Assembly (NCBI RefSeq): GCF_902168175.1
Contig: NZ_CABHOU010000092.1
Span: 248,001-312,000, forward strand
Length of the DNA: 64,000 nucleotides
From: an uncultured Chitinophaga sp.
GTDB lineage: Bacteria; Bacteroidota; Bacteroidia; Chitinophagales; Chitinophagaceae
Direction of reading: 5' to 3'
Shown here: one piece after another, positions 52,403 through 61,819 of the stretch
Numbering within the stretch: position 1 is the stretch's first letter
Layout: every line of letters starts with the position of its first letter
Program-made: the position numbers and the translations under genes
Notes under the pieces: generated by a model
Told to the model about the DNA's origin: nothing
The model's database searches: none
The model's input: only the letters and a program-made list of their open reading frames with translations

Positions 52403-53539
52403 TTATACCGGCATCGGGCGGTTACGGAAGATGTATTGCAGTTTTATAGAGAGCGCATGAAACAGCATTTTGCCGTTGGCATTACGTTCTATATGATAAC
52501 AGGCATTGTCCAGTTCCCCGGTGATCAGTTGCATCTGCTCAAGGTTAGCCAGCTTTTGCAGCTTGGCGGCAAAGTCCATTTCCTCTTCGGAGAAAGCCAG
52601 CTGGCTGCGGTCCATAAACTGCAGGCGAACGGAATGTTCCAGCAGGTTAATGAAGTAACGCAGGAACTGCTTTTGGTTCTCACGCCCCATTTTAGCGTTG
52701 GAAATCAACTCCACCCATTCCTGTAACGCAATCCGGTTTTGTGTAAAAATGTAGTTGAGCCAGTTGCGCAACAGTTCGTGATAATCGTTTTCGGCATGTT
52801 GCAGCAGGTGAGTAGCCTCGCGGTAATTGCCGGCGGCGATAGTGGCTATTTGCCTTGCCTTTGGTTCGGGCGTGTGGTTACGTGCGGCCAGTGCTTTCAC
52901 CACGGCATCTTTCGGTAAGGGGTTTATTTTAACCAGTTGTGTGCGCGAAAGTATAGTCGCCAGTATCTGTTCCTGGTTTTCGGCGGCCAGTATAAAAATG
53001 GTATTGGCAGGCGGTTCTTCTATGAGTTTGAGCAGGCGGTTCCCTTCGTTGCCCAGGTATTCGGGCATCCACATCATCAGTATTTTGTACTGGCTCTCAA
53101 AGCTTTTAAGGCTCAGTTTGCGGATAATGTCCTGGCACTCGTGCGTGGTAATGTTCCCCTGTTTGTTTTCGGCACCAATAAACTGTAACCAGTCGTATGC
53201 GTTACCATAAGGCTGTTGCGAAATAAACTCGCGCCATTCGGAAGCATAGTCGGTACTGATAGGTTTATCGCCCGACTTGCGTGGTATAACAGGGTAAGAA
53301 TAATGAATATCGGGATGGATGTATTGCGAAGCTTTGATACAGGCCGAACATTTGCCGCATGAGTCGTACTCCTGGCGGTTTTCGCAAACCAGGTATTGCG
53401 TAAAGGCAAGCGCCAGTGGTAATCCGCCAGCCCCTTCGGGCGCCAGGAATATCATGGCATGACTAAGCCTGTTGTTATTAACAGCGTGTATTAAATGGTC
53501 GCGTACTTCCTCCTGGGCTATGACATCTGAAAAAAACAT
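52403..53539 (-). CDS. holB: DNA polymerase III subunit delta'
   Basis: A 378-aa clamp-loader AAA+ subunit. The Zn-binding cysteines are Cys61, Cys64, Cys67 (SCGKCSAC) with Cys52 as a likely fourth. The P-loop is degenerate (APEGAGGLPL, no GKT), as expected for delta', which does not bind ATP. Sensor-1-like LKLIEEPPANTIFIL and the C-terminal collar domain follow. It precedes ricT as in Bacillus. Confidence 0.92.
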   Translation of the reverse strand: MFFSDVIAQEEVRDHLIHAVNNNRLSHAMIFLAPEGAGGLPLALAFTQYLVCENRQEYDSCGKCSACIKASQYIHPDIHYSYPVIPRKSGDKPISTDYASEWREFISQQPYGNAYDWLQFIGAENKQGNITTHECQDIIRKLSLKSFESQYKILMMWMPEYLGNEGNRLLKLIEEPPANTIFILAAENQEQILATILSRTQLVKINPLPKDAVVKALAARNHTPEPKARQIATIAAGNYREATHLLQHAENDYHELLRNWLNYIFTQNRIALQEWVELISNAKMGRENQKQFLRYFINLLEHSVRLQFMDRSQLAFSEEEMDFAAKLQKLANLEQMQLITGELDNACYHIERNANGKMLFHALSIKLQYIFRNRPMPV

Positions 53540-53596
53540 TGTAACGATTAGTTCAGCCGTGAAAATAGCACAAAAGCAGGTGATTTTCGCGGTGAA

Positions 53597-54133
53597 TTAT
53601 CGGAGCGACTGGAAGCAAACTTTACTGAAGTAACCGCTGGCCGTAAATGCTGGTGAACTGGTGCTGACGTAGTAACTGCCGGTAATAGTGCGATTTACAG
53701 GATCTACCGTAGTGATGTTGATGGAGGCCGTATCGGTAATCGCAAATTGGTAGGAACTGCCGGCGGAAATACCTACGAGTATGCGTCCGCTGCTGTCGGT
53801 CCCGGTGCGCGAGTAGGTGTATACACCGACCGGAATGCTGTCGGATTGTAGTTCGGAGTAGGTACGGTAGTGGCCCGTGGTGATATTGGCAATTACTTTA
53901 ACCGAATCGGCAATGGCTTCAACGCTCAGCAGTTTGTAGCTGCCGGCGATGTTAGTAATGCGGATCATATTTGAGCTTACGAGCGTCAGCTGTTGTGGCC
54001 GTCCGCCAATCGTGAGGCCGATGGCCGATTGAGAACAATTCTCGGCCATCCCGTCGTCGGAACCGCAGGCGGAAATTAATAGCGCAAACAGACCTGTCAC
54101 CAGCGTATTCAAGGGGCGTAAAAGTGTATTCAT
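53597..54133 (-). CDS. Lipoprotein, DUF6252-like
   Basis: A 178-aa lipoprotein (lipobox ISACGS, Cys at about residue 23). The mature part is a beta-rich domain with strands like TYSELQSDSIPVGVYTYS and closing SGYFSKVCFQS; it resembles DUF6252, but the match is from memory. ATG 54133 (MNTLLRPLN) is preferred over the upstream ATG at 54178, which adds 15 residues before the signal. An exact GGTGTATACACC lies inside the coding region at 53816-53827. Confidence 0.7.
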   Translation of the reverse strand: MNTLLRPLNTLVTGLFALLISACGSDDGMAENCSQSAIGLTIGGRPQQLTLVSSNMIRITNIAGSYKLLSVEAIADSVKVIANITTGHYRTYSELQSDSIPVGVYTYSRTGTDSSGRILVGISAGSSYQFAITDTASINITTVDPVNRTITGSYYVSTSSPAFTASGYFSKVCFQSLR

Positions 54134-54199
54134 TCGGTATATTGGTTTTTCCTGGAGGCCTATAAATGTGCCGGACAATAAGCGTCCGGCACTTAAAGG

Positions 54200-54733
54200 C
54201 TAATATTTCTTCTCAATGGCAGCGATCACTTCTGGTGCCAATGGTAATGTTTTAGGAGGAAATACCGCTACGAGGTTGCCTTTTTCGTCGAGCAGGTATT
54301 TCTGAAAGTTCCAGGTAACCTGGTCGGGCGTAAAGTTTTTAGCTTTGCTTTCCGCCAGCAGCCATTTGTACAGCGGGTGGATATCGTCGCCCTTCACCGA
54401 AATTTTAGCGGTCATGGGGAAGGTAACGCTGTAATTGCTTGTGCAAAACTGCTGTATCTCCGCATTTGTACCCGGTTCCTGGCCATTGAAGTTATTGGCC
54501 GGGAAACCTACGATCACCAGTTCGCCCTTGTATTTTTGATACAGCGCCTCGAGGCCTTCGTACTGCGGCGTAAGTCCACACTTCGAAGCCGTGTTAACGA
54601 TGAGGATCTTTTTCCCTTTATATTCAGAGAAACTGATCTTCTTTTTACCATCCAGTGCCTCTACTTTAAAGTCGTAGATACCACCTTTGGCAGTAACGAA
54701 AAGTAAAGCAGACATTAACATTATTTTGAACAT
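54200..54733 (-). CDS. Glutathione peroxidase family protein, exported
   Basis: A 177-aa thiol peroxidase with an N-terminal signal-like segment (residues 1-16), so probably periplasmic. The catalytic tetrad is present: Cys52 (NTASKCGLT), Gln85 (NNFNGQEPG), Trp141 and Asn142 (VTWNF). As in most bacterial homologs it is a Cys, not Sec, enzyme and probably uses thioredoxin rather than glutathione. It lies 66 bp upstream of the DUF6252-like gene on the same strand. Confidence 0.92.
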   Translation of the reverse strand: MFKIMLMSALLFVTAKGGIYDFKVEALDGKKKISFSEYKGKKILIVNTASKCGLTPQYEGLEALYQKYKGELVIVGFPANNFNGQEPGTNAEIQQFCTSNYSVTFPMTAKISVKGDDIHPLYKWLLAESKAKNFTPDQVTWNFQKYLLDEKGNLVAVFPPKTLPLAPEVIAAIEKKY

Positions 54734-54892
54734 ATCTCTGTGGCTTTTTATTGATTGATATAAAGTTAGGCATCCTGACCCAATATCCCGTGATAACTAT
54801 TTGTTAATGGTTAAAATCAGGTTAAGCGGTTTATTAAGTGGCTTTTGCGCAAAGATTTTTATTTGGGAAACGGGCGATGGAATCTGTATGGA

Positions 54893-55086
54893 GCCGCCGT
54901 TGTGTCACACCCTTCAGCGACAGGTCCTCCCCAGGCTTTCCTTTCTATTCCATTATGCGGTGTATCTGTCGCAGGGAGTGACCTTTAGGTTTATAGTTCG
55001 GTGTATACACTGTACCGCGATGGGACTAAGGGAACGCTGCCCAATGTTGTTGCTGTCGCTGAAGGGTGTGACACAACGGGGGCCTA
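54893..55086. repeat. Composite intergenic repeat, locus 3 (inverted ends around GGTGTATACAC)
   Basis: Compact copy in the 385-bp gap between the peroxidase and recR. A reverse-oriented GTGACACAACGG-type end (54893-54921, with GTGTGACACAACGG) and a forward copy (55055-55084) are inverted relative to each other. A GGTGTATACACT lies between them at 55000-55011. Preceding and following phrases (TTTAGGTTTATAGTTCGG, CCCAATGTTGTT) parallel locus 2. This is the size of a MITE-like element. Confidence 0.75.
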
Positions 55087-55118
55087 ATGGTTATACTGAA
55101 GCTGATACCCAACTCTTA

Positions 55119-55739
55119 TTACTTGTTCTGAAGGTAGTTTTCAAGTGGCAGACGGTTAGTCAGCGACCGCGCGAGGGTCATTTCGTCTGCGTACTCCAGC
55201 TCGCCGCCAAAGGCAATACCGCGGGCGATCGTGGTTATTTTTACGGGAAGATCTTTTAACTTTTTAGAGAGGTAGTAGATGGTGGTATCGCCTTCGATGG
55301 TAGGGCTAACGGCCATGATTACTTCTTCCACACCTTGCTGTTGCACCCGCTCTACCAGGGTGTGAATGTTAAGCTGGTCGGGGCCAACACCATCGATCGG
55401 TGAAATGATGCCGCCGAGTACGTGGTAGGTGCCATTAAACTGTTGCGTGTTTTCGATCGCGATTACATCACGGATACTTTCCACTACGCAAACTACCTTT
55501 TGATTGCGGGTGGAGCTTGCGCAGAGATTGCAGGTGTCGTGGTCGGAAACGTTATGGCATTGCTTACAGAACTTTATCTGGCGGCGCATGCGGGTGATGA
55601 CTTCGCCAAATTGCTCTACCTGCGGGGTTTCCTGCTTCAGCAAGTGCAAAACTAACCTCAGCGCGGTTTTTTTACCGATACCGGGGAGTTTGGCAAATTC
55701 ATTCACCGCATTTTCAATCAAAGCAGAAGAAACAATCAT
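55119..55739 (-). CDS. recR: Recombination protein RecR
   Basis: A 206-aa protein of RecFOR-dependent gap repair. An N-terminal HhH segment (LPGIGKKTALRLVLHLL), a C4 zinc finger (Cys58, 61, 70, 73) and a Toprim domain (VVESIRDVIAIENT, GGIISPIDGVGP) with the C-terminal Walker-B-like end are all present. Its downstream side is repeat locus 3. It starts 21 bp after the Big_5 lipoprotein gene. Confidence 0.95.
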   Translation of the reverse strand: MIVSSALIENAVNEFAKLPGIGKKTALRLVLHLLKQETPQVEQFGEVITRMRRQIKFCKQCHNVSDHDTCNLCASSTRNQKVVCVVESIRDVIAIENTQQFNGTYHVLGGIISPIDGVGPDQLNIHTLVERVQQQGVEEVIMAVSPTIEGDTTIYYLSKKLKDLPVKITTIARGIAFGGELEYADEMTLARSLTNRLPLENYLQNK

Positions 55740-55759
55740 ACAACAAAGGTAACTAATAT

Positions 55760-57211
55760 CTAGAGGGTAATGTTCGGGTTTACGTTCCAGTTGGGCTTAA
55801 TCTGTACCGGTTTTGGGAAGGGGAATACCTTTTCGGGCTGTTTTTTCGGTGTTCCGTAGTAAATGCCCGTGTCCCAAATGCCGTTGCCGTTTTCGTCTAC
55901 CAATATCCGGAGTTCGTAGTCGCCGGGTTGTATCAGGTCGCGTTTCCAGGTTCCAGAGCTGATGTCGCCACTGTATTTTACCTCTTTATTGGAAACAAGC
56001 TGCACGATGAACTGTACACTATCTTTGATTTTCAGGTAGTTAGTATCCACCAGTTTCATGCTGATGGAAACGGTGCCGTAATCGGACCTCTCTTTTGTCG
56101 TGAACCGGATCGTGTCTGATTTAGCAAATGGCTGATTAAGTGTGTCTGTCGCAAAACCCTGGGGAAGAATAAGCTGGTAGGGCGTTCCCTCTTTCCAGGT
56201 ATAAGTCATCTGTAGGGTTTTTCGTACAGAGTCGTCCATTTTTGCAGTAAATGCAACGCGGCGCAGGGTAGTATCTTCCAGCAGTAATATTTGGGTGGAG
56301 TCGAGATTACCTACGCGGAGCGAAAAACCAATACTCAATGGTTCGCCGAGTTCCTGCAAGCCGCCCGCCAGATTGGCACTTGCCTGTAGCGTAGGTTTTT
56401 TCTTTTTAGTTCCTTCCTTCTCTTTCTTTTCCTCCGGTTCCGGCTCTTCTTCCTCGGGCGGAGCAATAACAACTGTGTCTTTTTCGCGGAAAAGGGCCAT
56501 GTTAACACCGGTTACGTTGGCACCGAGAATGATTGCGCTGTCCACAAAACCAATATATTCCGAGTGCTGAGTGTACTGCAGGTCACGATCTTCTTCTTTT
56601 AAGGCGAAGATCTTGTATTTGCCAGGCGCCAGGTTTTTAAAACGGAAACTGCCATCACCCCTGCTTTTAGCATAGTATAACGGTTTTTCCTTAGATACCA
56701 CGGAGTCTTCCATGTTCGAATACAGGAAAACGCCCACGGTACTGTCTACCATACCCGTTTCCGCATTAATCGTGGTGCCCGACAGTTGGAGTGAATCGAG
56801 GTAATCGCCGGTAGACACCACGTACTGGAAATCGTTGATGGGATTACGTTCGTTCAGGTCGCGGATGGCGTCGTTGAAGTTGAAAGTGTAGGTGGTATTA
56901 GGTTTGAGCGTGTCTTTTATCGCAATAGTGATCGTCCGCAGTTTGGCGGTGATCGTGGGCGTACGTTTCAGGGTGGGCGAAACGATCAGCTTTTCTATCA
57001 CGTTATCAAGTTCGATATACTCGTTAAAGGTGAAAGAGATTTTCTTGCTGGAAAAATGCAGCGACGAATCCGGCGGACTAACCGACAATAATCTTGGAGG
57101 CAACGAGTCTTTAGGACCGCCGCCCGGAGGCACGATATTCGCACATTGCGTTAAAAAGCAGGAGATTACCACCATCAGCACCAACGCCCCGAACCTGAAA
57201 ATCTGATTCAT
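55760..57211 (-). CDS. Lipoprotein with Big_5 (Ig-like) domain
   Basis: A 483-aa envelope lipoprotein (lipobox LTQCAN, Cys near 23) starting with a GGGPKDSLPPRLLSVSPPD-type Big_5 domain (FTFNEYIELDNV, PNTTYTFNFNDAIRDLNERN). A carboxypeptidase-like beta segment (GDGSFRFKNLAPGKYKIFAL) follows, then a Glu/Lys-rich linker (about 255-275) and further beta domains. Common in Bacteroidota; function unknown. Transcribed with recR. Confidence 0.87.
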   Translation of the reverse strand: MNQIFRFGALVLMVVISCFLTQCANIVPPGGGPKDSLPPRLLSVSPPDSSLHFSSKKISFTFNEYIELDNVIEKLIVSPTLKRTPTITAKLRTITIAIKDTLKPNTTYTFNFNDAIRDLNERNPINDFQYVVSTGDYLDSLQLSGTTINAETGMVDSTVGVFLYSNMEDSVVSKEKPLYYAKSRGDGSFRFKNLAPGKYKIFALKEEDRDLQYTQHSEYIGFVDSAIILGANVTGVNMALFREKDTVVIAPPEEEEPEPEEKKEKEGTKKKKPTLQASANLAGGLQELGEPLSIGFSLRVGNLDSTQILLLEDTTLRRVAFTAKMDDSVRKTLQMTYTWKEGTPYQLILPQGFATDTLNQPFAKSDTIRFTTKERSDYGTVSISMKLVDTNYLKIKDSVQFIVQLVSNKEVKYSGDISSGTWKRDLIQPGDYELRILVDENGNGIWDTGIYYGTPKKQPEKVFPFPKPVQIKPNWNVNPNITL

Positions 57212-57282
57212 ATTACCTAAACGGATGTATTAAAATATTTGCAAACTTAGTGCCTTTCGGCAAAAAACGGCCCAAATTCCTG

Positions 57283-60200
57283 CTATGCCTCTTCTTCCTC
57301 ACCACCGGTGAGTTCATGTAGCGCAACCTGTAGCTTATTATCCTTTACGAAATTGCACCAGCGGCAATCTTCTTTACCACAGCCAGTGTAAAATTCCTTG
57401 TTCTGGATTTTTGACCAAACCTCGGTAATCTGCTGGGTAACGGTTGTAATATCTTCAGGGGTAATGAACACCTTTTCTTTGTGATACTCCTTTTGCTTGT
57501 TGGGTTCCACGAAGTCGAACTCGGTACTCACCACGCGCCAGTTCTTTTGCTTGTAATTATCGAGCAGTATTTTATAGAACACCGCCTGCCGCCAGTAGTC
57601 GCCGCCATTCGGATCACGTTCGTTAGGGCGTTCGAATTTGCGGTAGTCCTTGATGGCTTTCTGGTAATCGCCGGTTTTGTAATCTACCACGTTCACTTCG
57701 CCGCCATCAAACTCCAGTTTATCAATTTTACCTTTGATAGGCACTCCGTTCACTGTGATGTTGCGCAGATTACGTTCTACGCTCACGATGGTGTTCCAGT
57801 GTGGCAGGTATTTGTCGTAATAATCACCGAGTATATCGATACCATATTCCATGCGCCGGTCGAACGATTCGCGGGTAAAGCATTCGCGGTTGCGCATCAT
57901 GCTGGCTTTGAAGTCGCGGAGAAATTCTTCTTTTGCGGGAAATGCGTTATGGTTCGTTTGCATTTTCTGGAACAGCTTTTCCAGTGCATAGTGTACCGCG
58001 GAACCAAATTCCGTGTTCTCCGACCGGCCGGATGGTACACGCACCAGGTTTTGGTAGAAGAAGGATAGCGGGCAGTTGAGATAATTGTTGAGCGCCGTAA
58101 CGTTCATGGCAAAGTTGCCCAGCAGGGCATCTATAAACAGCTGGTCCACCTTCTGGATTTCCGGTGCCAGTTCTTTACCATATTGTAGTACTTCGAAATC
58201 AAAGAGGATTTCCTCGTTGAGTTCTATTTTATGATTCGGCAGGATGTGCTGTTCGAGTATTTCTGCAATGAACATGCTCGGTTCCAGCGGTTTGCCATCC
58301 TGGCGGAATTCAGGGTAGGAGATATAAAGGTATTTCTCCGCACGCGTAACCGCCACGTAAAACAGGCGACGAAGTTCCTGCTCATCGGTGGAGGTCGACT
58401 GGGTGGTGAATACCGTGTCGGGGAAAGCGAAACCTGTACTGTTCTTACGTTTGCCCTCCCAAAGGTGTTTGTTAGCCCCGGCAATAAACACATATTCGAA
58501 CTCCAGGCCTTTGGAACCGTGCGCAGTGATCAGGTTCACGCCCTTTTCGTTCCCGGATACCTGTACCAGGGAAATCGGGATATCGTTGTCTTCCATGAGG
58601 TCTATCACAGCCATCAGTTCCCGTATCCTCATGTTTGGATTACGATGGGTCTCATCTTTCACGAAGTCGAACATGGCCTGTAATACTTTCATCAGCCATA
58701 TTTTTTCCGGCGAATCCATAATGTAACGAAGAATGCCGCCATCACCTATGATGCTGCTGAACAATTGCTGAAGTGTAAGATTTTGCGACTCCGCCAGCCA
58801 TTTTTCCAGCATGCCGCCCAGGGCGAGTATCTCGTCTGGCGGTGCGGTAGAAAATAGGGTAGGGTTGCGGGCCTTATTCCATTCCTGGATATATTGACGG
58901 ATGGAAGTTTTACCGTCGGTATAACTCTTTTCGTTTGTACGTATGCTTACGAGTGCGGCTTCTATCGGAGCGATCCTGTAGAAGTCGTAGTGCATGATCT
59001 CGAACAGGATATCATCGCCACTATTTGGAGTTTCCAGTTCCGCTGCAATGTAGCGAAGCAGCTGCAGGATTTTCCGGGCGAAAGGTATATCGAATAAATT
59101 GGTGTTTCTTTTTGAGTAGAAGGGGATGCCTTTCAGGCGGAAATACTGCGTAAGGTCTTCGCCATACCTATTTTCCTTGTAGATGACGGCTATTTTGCCT
59201 GGCTGTACACCTTGTTTAACCAGTTTGTCTACCTCCAGCGTAATGCCGGCCATCTCGTCGCGACTGGTATTATAGCGATGTATCTCAGGGGGAATATCAA
59301 GTGCAATGAGTTTAGCATTACTGGCAGCAAGGTGTTTACTTAAGCCGGGAAGTTGGTTTACAAGTCGCGAGTTGCCATTGTTTTCGATCAGCGACATCGA
59401 CGCGTCCAGTACATTCTGTACGGAGCGATAGTTTTGGGTAAGTACTACCGTATGGAGGTCTTCCGCAAAACTGCTGGCAAAAAGTTCCATGTTTTCCACG
59501 TTGGCGCCCTGGAAACGGTAGATCGACTGATCATCGTCGCCCACCACGAATACGTTGGGTTTATCCTCGTCCCTGATCAGCAGTTGGATCAGTTTATTCT
59601 GCGTACCGCTGGTATCCTGGTATTCATCGACGAGCAGGTATTGAAAACGTTCCTTATAATCGGAGAGCAGCGCGTCGTTTTCTTCAAATACCCTGATCAC
59701 CCAGTTGATCATATCGTCGAAATCGTAACGGTTGGCCTTGTGCATTTCCCGCTGGAAGTTGTCAAATTGTTCGACAGCGGCTTCCAGGCGCGACATCTTC
59801 TCTTGTTCCACTTCAATTTTGTCAGTACGCACATCTCCCTTTTTGAATACCTTGGTGGCCCGTTTGCAGATATATTCCTCGCGGAGCGGCAGGCTGTCGA
59901 TATAGACTTTGATGCGTTCTTTAATAAATGCCGACGTCCAGCCCTCCCGTTTCATTGTGGAGAACAGCCAGGCGAGGTTTCGCATATCGAAATACACATC
60001 ACCGCGGTATCTTTTCAAAGGATTGTCCTTGGGAAAGGCGTCAATCAATTTCTTCAGCATCTGGATTTTTTCCAGGTCGGAAATCGGATCGAGTGTGTTT
60101 TTTTCGAACAGAGCGAGGTTATCCTGTATTACTTCGTTACAGAAAGAGTGGAAAGTATGGATGTTAACGCGGTAGGCGTCCGGGCCGATGAAGTCGGTCA

Positions 60201-60450
60201 GACGTTTGCGCATGGCTACAGTTCCTGCATCGGTATAAGTAAGACAAAGAATGTTTTGAGGAAGGAAGTCCGTGTCCTGAAGGATTTTGCCGATGCGGGA
60301 GGCCAGGATCTGCGTTTTACCCGTTCCCGGACCTGCAATTACCATCACCGGGCCTTCGGTGTGATCTACGGCGTCGCGCTGCCTTTCGTTGAGGCGTGTG
60401 TAGACGTCTGTAAATCGTTGTATATATTGCTGATTATCGCGTGCTATCAT
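57283..60450 (-). CDS. UvrD/PcrA-like helicase fused to PD-(D/E)XK nuclease (AddB-like end)
   Basis: A 1055-aa protein. The N-terminal SF1A helicase has Walker A AGPGTGKTQ (Lys45), VDEYQDT, GDDDQSIYRFQGA, LTQNYRS, TAHGSKGLEFEYV and VAVTRAEK. The C-terminal RecB/AddB-type nuclease (about 805-1045) carries LNCPLSFFYQ, VVDYKTGDYQ (active-site Asp-Lys) and GCGKEDCRWC, the cysteine frame of an Fe-S nuclease. It probably processes DNA ends or unwinds duplexes in repair. No partner addA/recC-like gene is adjacent in the window. A TAATTTTG -7 box lies 70 bp upstream. Confidence 0.92.
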   Translation of the reverse strand: MIARDNQQYIQRFTDVYTRLNERQRDAVDHTEGPVMVIAGPGTGKTQILASRIGKILQDTDFLPQNILCLTYTDAGTVAMRKRLTDFIGPDAYRVNIHTFHSFCNEVIQDNLALFEKNTLDPISDLEKIQMLKKLIDAFPKDNPLKRYRGDVYFDMRNLAWLFSTMKREGWTSAFIKERIKVYIDSLPLREEYICKRATKVFKKGDVRTDKIEVEQEKMSRLEAAVEQFDNFQREMHKANRYDFDDMINWVIRVFEENDALLSDYKERFQYLLVDEYQDTSGTQNKLIQLLIRDEDKPNVFVVGDDDQSIYRFQGANVENMELFASSFAEDLHTVVLTQNYRSVQNVLDASMSLIENNGNSRLVNQLPGLSKHLAASNAKLIALDIPPEIHRYNTSRDEMAGITLEVDKLVKQGVQPGKIAVIYKENRYGEDLTQYFRLKGIPFYSKRNTNLFDIPFARKILQLLRYIAAELETPNSGDDILFEIMHYDFYRIAPIEAALVSIRTNEKSYTDGKTSIRQYIQEWNKARNPTLFSTAPPDEILALGGMLEKWLAESQNLTLQQLFSSIIGDGGILRYIMDSPEKIWLMKVLQAMFDFVKDETHRNPNMRIRELMAVIDLMEDNDIPISLVQVSGNEKGVNLITAHGSKGLEFEYVFIAGANKHLWEGKRKNSTGFAFPDTVFTTQSTSTDEQELRRLFYVAVTRAEKYLYISYPEFRQDGKPLEPSMFIAEILEQHILPNHKIELNEEILFDFEVLQYGKELAPEIQKVDQLFIDALLGNFAMNVTALNNYLNCPLSFFYQNLVRVPSGRSENTEFGSAVHYALEKLFQKMQTNHNAFPAKEEFLRDFKASMMRNRECFTRESFDRRMEYGIDILGDYYDKYLPHWNTIVSVERNLRNITVNGVPIKGKIDKLEFDGGEVNVVDYKTGDYQKAIKDYRKFERPNERDPNGGDYWRQAVFYKILLDNYKQKNWRVVSTEFDFVEPNKQKEYHKEKVFITPEDITTVTQQITEVWSKIQNKEFYTGCGKEDCRWCNFVKDNKLQVALHELTGGEEEEA

Positions 60451-60829
60451 TATAAGAGTTCGTACTTAAAGGTAAAGTTATTACCCCATCGGGGAAAATG
60501 TACTTTGAAGAAACACCTGCAAAATTAAGGGAAGCTATTCAATCGGCGAACTCGTTCATTTTGTGTGTTTTATTGCGGTAGTTCTGCCAGTTGATCCCGA
60601 AACCGCGTTTGTTGATTTGCATATTTAAGATACTCATTTTGTGTATTAAGAGGGCAATGCTGCGAAGCCGGCTAACACTGGGTTCCACTATTGTCCCCGT
60701 TACTGTCGCTGATAGACCTTGCAGGTAATAGAACATAAAGATCGCTTCTCAATGCGTTTTGTTCCTGCAATAATTGCCAGCGATAGTTTATTACAGAATA
60801 TCCGCACGGTGTAAAAGTTCCCGTTGTTT
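60451..60829. other. Gene-free region between helicase-nuclease and repeat array
   Basis: Apart from the promoter box, nothing supportable. Short frames on both strands have atypical composition and no family-like motif. Confidence 0.6.
60520..60527 (-). promoter_or_regulatory. Putative helicase-nuclease promoter -7 element
   Basis: Reverse-strand TAATTTTG fits TAnnTTTG. A CCCCATCGGGG hairpin lies between it and the start. Confidence 0.4.
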
Positions 60830-61770
60830 AACATTTTGAAGGAAAGCAAGGTCGTTTCTGCTTTTTTACGCTCCGTCGGGCTGATAAGTCAATTGCATCA
60901 TTCGAGGTACTTTCGATCAGTAAACAGTCCCCTCACTGGATCTGCTGTGCTGTTAATGCCCGATGCTTATTCAATCCTGCGTTGGGTCGTCCGGGCAGCC
61001 GCAGTTTATGTGAAAGGTTGTCTTTCCGTTTAGTCCGATAATGAATTTCAGACGAACGCCTATACGTGCAGTGGCGGATTGGCGTCATTTTGCCAGTGAG
61101 TTCCTTGCCGGCTTACAGGCCAGCGCAGAAACTCGTCTTCCTATTTTTCAATGACTAACTGAGCCCCGGTGATTGAAGTGGTTTTGATTAGCGAAACGGT
61201 CTTTCCGAGGGTTTGTTGCATACGGCAATGCCCCTGTACATTGCGTCTTTGCTGGTTATTTACACGCCATGAGTTTAACGGAAAGCCTGTCTTTCTTTAT
61301 GTCTTACGCCGATAGCGATGCACAGACTACTGTTCATACGTACGGCGTATTTCATCGTTCTTAGTGAGCCTCTTTGCCAGCTTACGGGCCAGCGAGGAAG
61401 CTCGTCGCCCCACTTTCGATGACTAATTGACCCCCAGTCCATTAAAAGTGGTTTTGATCAGCAAAAAGGTTCTTCTCCTCGGATTTTACTCCGTGGATGG
61501 ATGCCCTTTACATTCACCCTTTTGCTTGATATTGCAGGCGACATGAGTTTATACAGATAACGTGCCTTTCATTCATCTTGCGCCGGTGGTGATGAACAAA
61601 CGAATGGCCTTAACACGTTACTTTTCCGTCATTCTGTAGTTAGCTCCTTTGCCGGCTTACGGGCCAGCTCGGAAGCCCCATCCCACTTTTCAATGATTGA
61701 TTTACCCTTAAATGCAGTGAAAATATTTTTGATCAGCCAAACGGTCTTTCTATGCTATTTACATCGCAGA
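60830..61770. repeat. Tandem array of imperfect ~270-bp repeats
   Basis: Three clear copies and one decayed leading copy. Anchors GCTTAC(A/G)GGCCAGC start at 61111, 61380 and 61655, giving periods of 269 and 275 bp. Each also has TTTTGAT(T/C)AGC(G/C/A)AAA(C/A)GGT about 70-90 bp further on and a GAGTTTA-(T/A)-type segment about 170 bp on. Frames are interrupted throughout. Each anchor can form a 6-bp hairpin GCYGGC/GCYGGC on the minus strand with G-U wobbles in some copies. Confidence 0.75.
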
Positions 61771-61819
61771 TAACATCCCGGGCAAGTAAATTTCTCGATG
61801 TATATTCCGTATTCGTCTA

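Noticed and set aside
59353..60528. 391-codon forward frame antisense to the helicase-nuclease
   Set aside because: Covers conserved helicase motifs of the opposite strand and has no recognisable domain.
60539..61033. Small frames of 65 and 69 codons next to the 270-bp array
   Set aside because: No conserved motif, atypical composition, no promoter or ribosome-site support.
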